From Galactobacter sp052108535 (GTDB lineage: Bacteria; Actinomycetota; Actinomycetes; Actinomycetales; Micrococcaceae): a stretch of 64,000 nucleotides of DNA. Shown piece after piece: positions 1 to 6,906 of the stretch. The stretch spans positions 22,153 to 86,152 of the forward strand of contig JBQDZM010000008.1 of NCBI GenBank assembly GCA_052108535.1. The letters run 5' to 3'. Made by a program: the position numbers and the translations under genes. Under the pieces are notes generated by a model. It saw only the letters and a program-made list of their open reading frames with translations, did no database searches and was not told where the DNA came from. Within the stretch, counting starts at the first letter, position 1. Each line of letters opens with the position of its first letter.

Positions 1-1473
1 TGGGGGCTCGCACTCGTCGGCGTCTACCTGGTGGTAAATCTGTCGTATCGGTTCGGGGGCAGGCTTGGCTGGTTCGGGGTGCAGCGCTCGCAGTTCGAGC
101 TCTCCCAGGCGGTGCTCTCGCGTGTGCTTGACCCGCGCGGGATGGTGGGAGCGGCGCGTGCGCCGGGTGGGCTGCTCGCGGTCGCGACCGGTGACGTGCA
201 CCGCGCGTGTCTCGTGCTCTACGTCACGGTGTACCCGCCGGGTGAGATCGTCGGGCTGCTCACCGCCGCCGTGATCCTGTTCGCGATCCACCCGTGGCTG
301 GGTCTCGGGGTCGTGGTGGCGTTGCCGATCGTGGTCGTGCTCATGCAACTCGCCGCGATCCCGCTGCGACGACGGAGCATCCGCGAACAGGCGGGACTCG
401 CGGATGCGGCCGCCGTCGCGGCCGACCTGGTGGCGGGGTATCGGGTGATCCGCGGGATCAACGCCCAGGCCACCGCAGCCGGCCGCTACCGTACGGTCAG
501 CCGGGAAGCGCTGCGCGGCACCCTCGCGGCACAATTCGCCCGAGCCGGATTCGACGGCATCAGCACCGCGACCGCGCAACTCTTCGCCGCGGCTGTGGTA
601 GTCGCTGCAGCGATACTCGCGTTCACCGGGCAGCTCACGATCGGGCAACTTGTGACCGTCGCCGGGGTCGCGGTCAGCCTGATCGGACCGCTCGACGGAC
701 TCGTCGGCACCCTCGGCACCTTCTGGGCGATCTCGCAGGCCTCCGCCCGCCGCGTGCTCGACCTACTCTCGGAGCCCGCGAATCCTGCCGGGCTCGGAGA
801 ACACACCGGCGACACCACCCAGCGGGTCGGCACTGCCGAAGACCTGCTGCGAGTGGATCGGCTCGCACTCCCGGACGGATCGCTGCTGAATACCACCGTG
901 TCGTCCGGGGAGTTCGTCGTGATCGACCTCCCCCAGGCCGGGCAACGCCTCCTCACCGACGTGCTCTCCGCACAGGCCGTACCCGTGACCGGGCAGGTGC
1001 TCCTCGATGGGGTGGCCGTGGAGGCCTGGGATCCGACCACCCTGCGCGAGCGCGTCCTAGCCGTGCCGCACACAGCAGGCTTGTTCGCCGGAACCGTGCT
1101 CGAGAACGCGCGGGCCACCGGTGACAAGCCGCTCGACGAGGCCATCGCGCGGACGGCGCTCAGGGTCGCCGCGCTGACGGAGACGGAACTGCCCTCGGGC
1201 TACGACGCCACCCGGGTCGGCGACGGTGGCCGTGAACTTTCTGGTGGTCAGCGGCAGCGAATTGCCCTGGCCCGCGCGATCACCGCCGACCCTGACCTGC
1301 TCGTGCTCACCGATCCCACCAGTTCGGTCGACGCCGTCACCGAGCAGCACATCGCCGCCGCCCTCCGCACTCACCGGGTCGGGCGCACCACAATCGTCCT
1401 CACCTCCTCGCCCGCGTTCCGTGCCGTCGCCGATCGCCTGATTGCGCCATACGAAGGCGGTGAGCCCTCGTGA
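1..1473 (+). CDS. ABC exporter-type subunit 1 (5'-truncated), degenerate ATP site
   Basis: The frame is open from the first base, so the gene starts upstream of the window; an internal ATG at 31 is not a true start. The product has exporter-type membrane helices followed by a nucleotide-binding domain. The signature LSGGQRQRIALARA is intact, but the Walker A region reads DLPQAGQRLL instead of GxxGxGKST. Walker B reads LVLTDPTSSVD, lacking the usual Asp-Glu pair, the Q-loop has His (VPHTAG) and the H-loop His is Ser. It therefore supplies the good signature but a dead nucleotide pocket to a heterodimer with the next gene, which it overlaps by GTGA. Substrate is unknown; export of a drug or peptide, or YbtPQ/IrtAB-like siderophore uptake given the AraC neighbour, are possibilities. 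Confidence 0.85.
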   Translation, partial: WGLALVGVYLVVNLSYRFGGRLGWFGVQRSQFELSQAVLSRVLDPRGMVGAARAPGGLLAVATGDVHRACLVLYVTVYPPGEIVGLLTAAVILFAIHPWLGLGVVVALPIVVVLMQLAAIPLRRRSIREQAGLADAAAVAADLVAGYRVIRGINAQATAAGRYRTVSREALRGTLAAQFARAGFDGISTATAQLFAAAVVVAAAILAFTGQLTIGQLVTVAGVAVSLIGPLDGLVGTLGTFWAISQASARRVLDLLSEPANPAGLGEHTGDTTQRVGTAEDLLRVDRLALPDGSLLNTTVSSGEFVVIDLPQAGQRLLTDVLSAQAVPVTGQVLLDGVAVEAWDPTTLRERVLAVPHTAGLFAGTVLENARATGDKPLDEAIARTALRVAALTETELPSGYDATRVGDGGRELSGGQRQRIALARAITADPDLLVLTDPTSSVDAVTEQHIAAALRTHRVGRTTIVLTSSPAFRAVADRLIAPYEGGEPS

Positions 1474-3236
1474 CAGGTTCAGCTGAGACCGCCTTCGACG
1501 GCCCGTTGCCGATCGCGACCGGCCGCACTGTCGCACGCACCCTCTGGCGGATGCTCGCCGGGCGACGCCTGCGCCTGGTAGGGCTGCTGCTGCTCTTCTT
1601 GCTGGAGGCCGCGACCGCGGTGGTGTTCCCGCTCATCGTCGGAAGCCTCGTCGATGCCGTTGCTCACACCAGCGGGAGTGTGCCCGCATCGTTCTGGTGG
1701 CAGCTCGCCGCGCTCGCTGGCGCCGCGATCGCCGCCGGGATCCTCGCTTGGGCCGGCGCGATCGCCCTGGCGAGGCTCGCCGAGACCGTCATCGCGGAAC
1801 TGCGCGAAAACTACGTCGCCGCCGCCCTGGGCCTGCCGCGCCGGGTGATCGAGACCGCGGGCACCGGGGATGTCGTCACTCGCGCCTCCGACGACATCGC
1901 CCAAGCTGCCGAGACCCTCCCGAACGCCCTGCCACGCGTGGCGATCTCCGCGTTCACCATCGTCATCGTCGGGGTCAGCCTCACCGCCCTCGACCCCCGC
2001 TACCTCATCGGCTTCGCCCTCACCCTGCCGCTCTACGCACTCACCCTGCGCTGGTACCTGCGCACCGCACCGGCCGTGTACGCCGCCGACCGGGCCGCGG
2101 AATCCGTGCGCGGACAGCACATCCTCGGCACCCTCACCGAACTCCCCACCGTCACCGCCCACCGCCTCGAACACCGCCAGCTCACCCGCATCCGCGACGC
2201 GGCCTGGCAGACCGTGCGGTGGGCGATGCGAACGCGCATCATTCAGAACCGCCTCTTCGGCCGCGTCAACCTCACCGAAGCCATCGGCCTGTTTGCCGTG
2301 CTCGCCGTCGGTATCTGGCTCGCCTACACGGACTCAGCAACCCCCGGCGATGTCACCGCCGCAGCCCTCCTGTTCCTCCGCACCGTCGCACCCATCGCCG
2401 CACTGCTCTTCGTGATGGACGAACTGCAGTCCGCGCTCGCCGCCCTCGGCCGCATCATCGGCGTCATCGAACAGCCCGTCGAAGAAGCCGCCCCCAGGTC
2501 TACGGGTAGCAGCGATGGCAACGTCACACTCCACGATGTCTCGTTCAGCTACGACGGCAGCACCCCTGTGTTGCAGAACATCTCTCTCGCTATCGCTCCG
2601 GGAGAGTCCGTTGCGCTCGTCGGAGCCACCGGATCGGGGAAATCTACCCTCGCAGCCCTCATCGCGGGCATTCACCCACCAACGGCCGGACGCATCGATC
2701 GGTCCGTGCCCGCTGAGCAGATCGTGACCGTCACGCAGGAATCCCACGTCTTCACCGGCACCCTCGCCGAAAACCTCAGCCTCGCTGAGCCCACTGCTGA
2801 CCATGACCTCCTGCGAGACGCCCTCACCGTCGTCGGCGCAAACCAGATCCCGGCGCAACTGCCCGACGGACTCAGCACACTCGTCGGACACGGCGGGCAC
2901 CCACTCACCGGGTCCGCCGCCAGCCATCTTGCTCTCGCCCGTGCCCTCCTCGCGAACCCTGCCCTCGTCGTCCTCGACGAAGCCACCGCGGATGCCGACA
3001 CCGCAGACACCACCGCCCTCGACCACGCCACTCGCGCCCTCACCAAAGGGCGCACCGCGCTCGTCATCGCACACCGACTCTCCCAGGCAGCCAGCTGCGA
3101 CCGCATCATCGTCATGGAACACGGCCGCATCATTGAGCAGGGCAACCACGACGCCTTGCTGCTGACCAACGGCCCATACGCAACACTGTGGGCTGCTTGG
3201 AGCAGCGGAACAGAACGTGATGAGGGGGCCGTTTGA
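1470..3236 (+). CDS. ABC exporter-type subunit 2 (permease-ATPase fusion)
   Basis: This 588-residue protein has about six membrane helices in its N-terminal half and a nucleotide-binding domain from about residue 350. Walker A (GATGSGKSTL), Q-loop (VTQESHVF), Walker B (LVVLDEATAD) and H-loop (IAHRLS) are intact, while the signature is degenerate (LTGSAASHLALARA). This mirrors subunit 1, so the pair forms one canonical and one degenerate ATP site, as known for TM287/288 or TAP-like heterodimers. The GTG start overlaps the stop of subunit 1, implying translational coupling. The operon ends at a strong hairpin. Confidence 0.9.
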   Translation: MTGSAETAFDGPLPIATGRTVARTLWRMLAGRRLRLVGLLLLFLLEAATAVVFPLIVGSLVDAVAHTSGSVPASFWWQLAALAGAAIAAGILAWAGAIALARLAETVIAELRENYVAAALGLPRRVIETAGTGDVVTRASDDIAQAAETLPNALPRVAISAFTIVIVGVSLTALDPRYLIGFALTLPLYALTLRWYLRTAPAVYAADRAAESVRGQHILGTLTELPTVTAHRLEHRQLTRIRDAAWQTVRWAMRTRIIQNRLFGRVNLTEAIGLFAVLAVGIWLAYTDSATPGDVTAAALLFLRTVAPIAALLFVMDELQSALAALGRIIGVIEQPVEEAAPRSTGSSDGNVTLHDVSFSYDGSTPVLQNISLAIAPGESVALVGATGSGKSTLAALIAGIHPPTAGRIDRSVPAEQIVTVTQESHVFTGTLAENLSLAEPTADHDLLRDALTVVGANQIPAQLPDGLSTLVGHGGHPLTGSAASHLALARALLANPALVVLDEATADADTADTTALDHATRALTKGRTALVIAHRLSQAASCDRIIVMEHGRIIEQGNHDALLLTNGPYATLWAAWSSGTERDEGAV

Positions 3237-3257
3237 CGTGCGCTCTCACCATCTGTC

Positions 3258-3290
3258 TTGAGTCGTCCGCGCATGTCGCGGACGACTCAA
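3258..3290 (+). terminator. Hairpin downstream of ABC operon
   Basis: A perfect 14-bp stem (3258-3271 with 3277-3290) encloses a 5-nt loop, starting 22 bp after the ABC stop codon. No long T tract follows, so it could also be a bidirectional or processing hairpin. Confidence 0.6.
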
Positions 3291-3315
3291 TCATCAGCGC
3301 CCGCGGGAGCACCCC

Positions 3316-4233
3316 ATGAGCAAGGTCGGTGATCCTCCGCAACCGGGGCGGTTTCGTGAACTCGCACCGCTCTTGGGGCCGCTTGCAGTGGTCGAGTCCG
3401 TGCGCACGGAACCGGTGGAACCCGTCGCGTTCGCGCACGCGAAGATCATCCACGTCATGGCAGGTACCAGCCGCGTCACGACCTCCACGGGCCAATGGCT
3501 GCTCAGCGCAGGCGATGTGTTCGTGCTGGGGTCTCGGGCATGGTGTCAAGCGAACCCGGAACCGCAGGTGCGGTGCTGGACTATCTACCTCGATCAGGAG
3601 TTCCTGCGCTGGCACATGATCTGGGTGCTGCCCGGCCCCGAGCGGGTACTGCCCGGCCTGCACCCGGCGCAGTGGAACGGTGAAGCGATGGTGTTTCATG
3701 CCGGGCGGGAACGGCTGGCACGGTTGGAACCTGTGCTGCGGCGGATGAGCGTCATCCCGCATCAGGGCGGCTCGGAATCGATCGCACGGCTGATCACGCT
3801 ATTCGCGCAGACCGCGGAGCAGATCGTTCCGGCATTGGTGACCGATCAAGATCCCCCAGTGCGAACCGCGAACGGGATGGTTGGACGGCTCTCGGTGCTC
3901 CCGGCACGTTCTGCGGTGTCGGATGCGGCGAATCTGATGCGGGCCGACCTGGCGCGGCCGTGGACGACGGACGAGGTAGCGCGGGCGGTCGCGTTATCGA
4001 GGTCGCAGCTTTCACGATTGTTTACTGCCCGGTTCGGGCTCCCTCCCAAGCGATGGCTGATCGAGATCCGGCTCACCGAGTTCGCGCGACTGATCGAGGA
4101 AACGACACTGACGATCGACGCTGCGGCGCGGCGAGTGGGGTGGCAGGATCGACGTGTCGCCGCCGCATGGTTTCATCACCGGTACGGAGTCTCACCGACC
4201 CAGTTTCGGAAGATCGCGCCACCGACCTGCTGA
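3316..4233 (+). CDS. AraC-family transcriptional regulator, C-terminus at IS junction
   Basis: This 305-residue protein has an N-terminal cupin-like sensing domain and a C-terminal double helix-turn-helix from about residue 210 (WTTDEVARAVALSRSQLSRL, then the family-typical GVSPTQFRK). A GGGAG ribosome-binding site precedes the ATG. The stop codon TGA at 4231-4233 is the first trinucleotide of the IS3-family inverted repeat, so the native C-terminal residues or native stop have probably been replaced. It lies just after the ABC pair on the same strand and may control it; AraC regulators commonly accompany siderophore or drug ABC systems. Confidence 0.85.
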   Translation: MSKVGDPPQPGRFRELAPLLGPLAVVESVRTEPVEPVAFAHAKIIHVMAGTSRVTTSTGQWLLSAGDVFVLGSRAWCQANPEPQVRCWTIYLDQEFLRWHMIWVLPGPERVLPGLHPAQWNGEAMVFHAGRERLARLEPVLRRMSVIPHQGGSESIARLITLFAQTAEQIVPALVTDQDPPVRTANGMVGRLSVLPARSAVSDAANLMRADLARPWTTDEVARAVALSRSQLSRLFTARFGLPPKRWLIEIRLTEFARLIEETTLTIDAAARRVGWQDRRVAAAWFHHRYGVSPTQFRKIAPPTC

Positions 4234-4254
4234 ATCGGCCCGGGTTCTCTGCCG
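4231..4254 (+). repeat. IS3-family left inverted repeat
   Basis: It starts TGAATCGGCC and pairs with 6863-6886. It contributes the stop codon of the AraC gene. Confidence 0.75.
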
Positions 4255-4485
4255 CTACTTTGTGGGTGCGGGCTCTCGGGTGAGGGCCTCGTAGTGGAGC
4301 GTCTCGAACTCTACCGGGGTGAGCATCCCGAGGGTCCCGTGGAGGCGCCTGTTGTTGTACCAGTCGACCCAGCCGGCGGTCGCGAACTCAACGTCCGATA
4401 GCGTCTTGAACGGCCCGCCGTGGAAGACGGTGGTGCGGATGCACTCGGTCTTGTACAGGCCGTTGACACTCTCCATCAGGGCGTT
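4255..4485 (-). pseudogene. IS3-family transposase OrfB, 3' fragment
   Basis: This encodes the last part of the rve (DDE) integrase domain: NALMESVNGLYKTE, containing the catalytic Glu, then WVDWYNNRRLHGTLG and TPVEFE, typical of IS3 OrfB C-termini. The rest of the gene is at 5835-6527, beyond the IS110 insertion. Joining the two parts at 4485/5835 gives the continuous reading ...GDSFD-NALMES..., so the gene was intact before the insertion. The fragment cannot encode a functional transposase alone. Confidence 0.9.
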
Positions 4486-4501
4486 GATGCTCCTATAGTT
4501 G

Positions 4502-5572
4502 TCAACTCACGATTTCACCCGTTCTCGGGTCGGTCTTAACCAGGTGGTAGACCTCGCGGATCACGTAGCGTTTGAGGCAGCGGATGATGTCGCGTTTGCT
4601 CTTGCCCTCGGCGGTGCGTCGGGCGACGTAAGCAAGCGTGGGCTCGTGGAATCGCATCCTGACGATCACGGTTCGGTAGATCGCGGCGTTGAGCTGCCGG
4701 TGCCCGCCGTGGTTGATGCGGTGCTTCCCACTGGTCATTCCCGAGCCGGTCGGGACGGGGCTAATGCCGGCGAGTTTCGCGAACGCTGCCTCGCTTCTGA
4801 TGCGTTCGGGATTGTCTCCGGCGACGATGAGGATCTCCGCTGCGGTATCGACGCCGATCCCGAACTCGTCCAGCAGATGCGGGGCGCGCTGCACGACAAG
4901 CTGCTCGATCTGCGCCTCGAGCTCTTTGATCTCTTCGTTGAGGACGATCCACCGCTTCGCGATCGACCTGAGCGCGTGGCGGTTCGCGTCCTCCGGTGTG
5001 TTGAGCCCGCGGGGGCGGAGTACGGCGCAGTGCCGGGCGATCATCTTCTGCGTCTTCCTGGCCGTCTCGCGTCGGAGATCCTCAGTGGCGTGGACGAGCA
5101 TTGCCTTGAGGGTGACCATCGCGCCAGTGCGATCTTTCACCGCGGTATCGTGCGCGACTTTCAACTGCCGGATCATCTCCACGACCCCGTCAGCGGTCTT
5201 CGGAACCGCGGTCGCGAACCCAGCGAGCACGGCCCGAGCGGCGTTCTCCGCATCGAGGGTGTCGGACTTCCCATTGAGCCTGCGTAGCCGGCGGTCAGGG
5301 CGTGAGACTTCGATGACCTTGTGTCCGTGGCGGCGGACGAACGACGTCAGCGCGGCCCCGTAGGAGCCGGTGCCCTCGACACCGAACGCAATGATCTTCC
5401 CGAACCCGCTCGCCCACTCCAATAACTGCCGGAACCCGGCCGTGTCGGTCGCGATTGTGAGGGTCGCGAGAATCCCTCCGACCGAGTCCATTACCGCGGC
5501 GACGTGAATGTGCTTGTGCGTGTCGACGCCGATGACGACATGCCCCGAACGGGCAGGCGCGATCTCAGTCAT
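4502..5572 (-). CDS. IS110-family transposase (DEDD recombinase)
   Basis: This 356-residue recombinase has an N-terminal RuvC-like DEDD domain (VIGVDTHKHIHVA with the first Asp, FGVEGTGSYG with the Glu, KSDTLDAENAARA with later Asp residues). A central helical region and the C-terminal Tnp_IS116/IS110/IS902 domain (AKLAGISPVPTGSG, TSGKHRINHGGHRQLN) include the serine region used by the family. The ATG at 5572 is chosen because GAAGGAG lies just upstream; an in-frame GTG at 5590 would overlap that site. It is probably intact and able to act with an element-encoded bridge RNA. Confidence 0.92.
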   Translation of the reverse strand: MTEIAPARSGHVVIGVDTHKHIHVAAVMDSVGGILATLTIATDTAGFRQLLEWASGFGKIIAFGVEGTGSYGAALTSFVRRHGHKVIEVSRPDRRLRRLNGKSDTLDAENAARAVLAGFATAVPKTADGVVEMIRQLKVAHDTAVKDRTGAMVTLKAMLVHATEDLRRETARKTQKMIARHCAVLRPRGLNTPEDANRHALRSIAKRWIVLNEEIKELEAQIEQLVVQRAPHLLDEFGIGVDTAAEILIVAGDNPERIRSEAAFAKLAGISPVPTGSGMTSGKHRINHGGHRQLNAAIYRTVIVRMRFHEPTLAYVARRTAEGKSKRDIIRCLKRYVIREVYHLVKTDPRTGEIVS

Positions 5573-5834
5573 GTGTACTGTCTCCTTCACCGGTTAACGT
5601 GGTCAACACGCTGTCGCCGGCGGGTGGACAGGACTGTCACGGGGACGCTTTGACGATGTTGCTCCAGGCTCCTATCAGGTCACGCCCGATCCGGCGGCAG
5701 CGGTTACTGCGCGCCCGGCCGGAGGATCGACAGATCAACGCCAAGGCACCCTGCGGGCCAATCGTAAGCAAGGGTCAGAACGCTCCGGCCAGGACTACCT
5801 CATCCTTGCGGGATTCGGCAGAAACAGACTGACA
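5573..5834 (-). ncRNA. Candidate IS110 bridge RNA region
   Basis: This non-coding segment lies between the IS110 boundary and the recombinase start, where IS110-group elements encode their bridge RNA. The plus strand carries GCTCCTAT at 5668-5675, identical to the opposite element end at 4489-4496. ATCAACGCC at 5734-5742 is the reverse complement of 4480-4488, which spans the element/target junction. Such matches are what donor and target guide loops would give, but they are short and no fold was computed. Confidence 0.4.
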
Positions 5835-6527
5835 GTCGAAGCTGTCGCCGACGGTTCCCGTCGAGGGGACGGCACCGAGTTCGACGATCCGGTCGGTGTA
5901 GACCATCGCGGTGTAGTTCGACCCGTGATCTGCATGATGGATCAGCCCGTCGAGGCGGCCTCCGGCGTGCCATGCGGCCATGTCGAGTGCCTGCATCGGC
6001 AGGATCTCCGACCGCAGCGTGGAGGCGACGTTCCACCCGACGATGCGCCTGGAGTAGACGTCGGTGACGAACGCGACGTAAGCGAACCCGGACCAGGTGG
6101 CGACGTAGGTCACGTCGCAGACCCAGAGGCGGCGAGGTGCTGGCGCGGTGAAGCGTCGGTTGACGAGATCGCTCGGCAGCGTCGCGGTCTTGTCGGAGCG
6201 TGTGGTGAACACTCTCTTCGACTTCTTCGCGCCACGGACCCCGGCCAGACGCATGAGCCGTTCGGTCTGATCACGGCCGATCTCCCACCCTTGTCGACGC
6301 ATCAGCGCATGCATCTTCCGTCGCCCGTAGACACCGTAGTTCTCCGCATGCAGCCTGGCGACCTCCGGGACGAGCAACTCGTCTCGGAGGCGTCTGACCG
6401 ATGGCAGACGTCGTTTCGCGGCGCGATATCCGCGCGAGGTGATGAACCCACGAACTGCCGCGCGCAGCACACGGCAGATGGCCTCGACCCCGAAGTGATC
6501 CCGATGCTTGTCGATGAAGCGGATCAT
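5835..6527 (-). pseudogene. IS3-family transposase OrfB, 5' fragment
   Basis: It contains the HTH_21 region (HFGVEAICRVL, YGRRKMHALMRRQGWEIGRDQTERLMRLAGVRG) and most of the DDE integrase domain, with catalytic Asp residues in WVCDVTYVATW and HHADHGSNY. The reading stops making sense after GDSFD, where the IS110 element begins. The ATG at 6527 overlaps the orfA stop as ATGA, and a T-rich run near 6553-6558 could also allow frameshift fusion. The catalytic Glu lies in the detached fragment at 4255-4485. Confidence 0.9.
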
Positions 6528-6838
6528 CTCGTCGTGGGGCGGTCGAGTTCCTTGGCGAAAAACACACTCGCCGCCTTGAGGATCTCGTTGGCGCGCCTCA
6601 ACTCGGCGACCTCGCGACGCAGCCGCGCGTTTTCCTCGGCAACGTCGCTGGACACCCCGGGCCGCTGGCCCGCGTCGACCTCGCGGCGGCGATGCCACAC
6701 CCGCAACGTCTCCGCGCTCATGCCCAGCAGGCCAGCGACATGTCGAACGGCGGTCATCAGGTTCGGATGATCCGGCTTTGCCTCATCGAGCATCCGCAGC
6801 GCACGCTCACGCATCTCGGGCGAGTACTTCTGATTCAT
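6524..6838 (-). CDS. IS3-family transposase OrfA
   Basis: This 104-residue protein has an N-terminal helix-turn-helix (YSPEMRERALRML, HVAGLLGMSAETLRVWHRR) and a C-terminal leucine-zipper-like segment (NARLRREVAELRRANEILKAASVFFAKE), the standard OrfA layout for binding IS ends and multimerising. An AAGGA motif precedes the ATG. The gene is intact, but its partner OrfB is split, so this copy cannot transpose unless complemented. Confidence 0.9.
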   Translation of the reverse strand: MNQKYSPEMRERALRMLDEAKPDHPNLMTAVRHVAGLLGMSAETLRVWHRRREVDAGQRPGVSSDVAEENARLRREVAELRRANEILKAASVFFAKELDRPTTR

Positions 6839-6862
6839 CGTGTTCCATCCTTGCTTGAAGAA

Positions 6863-6886
6863 CGGAACGAAAACCAGGCCGATTCA
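6863..6886 (-). repeat. IS3-family right inverted repeat
   Basis: Its complement begins TGAATCGGCC and aligns with the left end at 4231-4254, with scattered mismatches further in. Confidence 0.75.
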
Positions 6887-6906
6887 CGGCACCAGGAGAC
6901 GCACAC

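Larger units (their letters stand above)
4486..5834 (-). mobile_element. IS110-family insertion sequence nested in IS3 element
   Basis: About 1349 bp, defined by the interruption of OrfB between its Asp (GAC) and Asn (AAC) codons. It carries a single DEDD/serine recombinase gene and about 260 bp of non-coding DNA upstream of that gene. No terminal inverted repeats or target duplication are visible, as is usual for this family. Boundaries are inferred from the reconstructed host frame and may be off by a few bases where core bases are shared. Confidence 0.85.
4231..6886 (-). mobile_element. IS3-family insertion sequence interrupted by an IS110-family element
   Basis: The ends are imperfect inverted repeats, 4231-4254 and the complement of 6863-6886, sharing TGAATCGGCC and further scattered matches. 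The element encodes orfA and orfB on the minus strand. Removing the nested element (4486-5834) leaves about 1.3 kb, the normal IS3 size, and restores an open orfB. The immediate flanks (ctgc on the left, cggc on the right) are not the 3-4 bp duplication expected for IS3, suggesting a secondary rearrangement. Confidence 0.85.
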
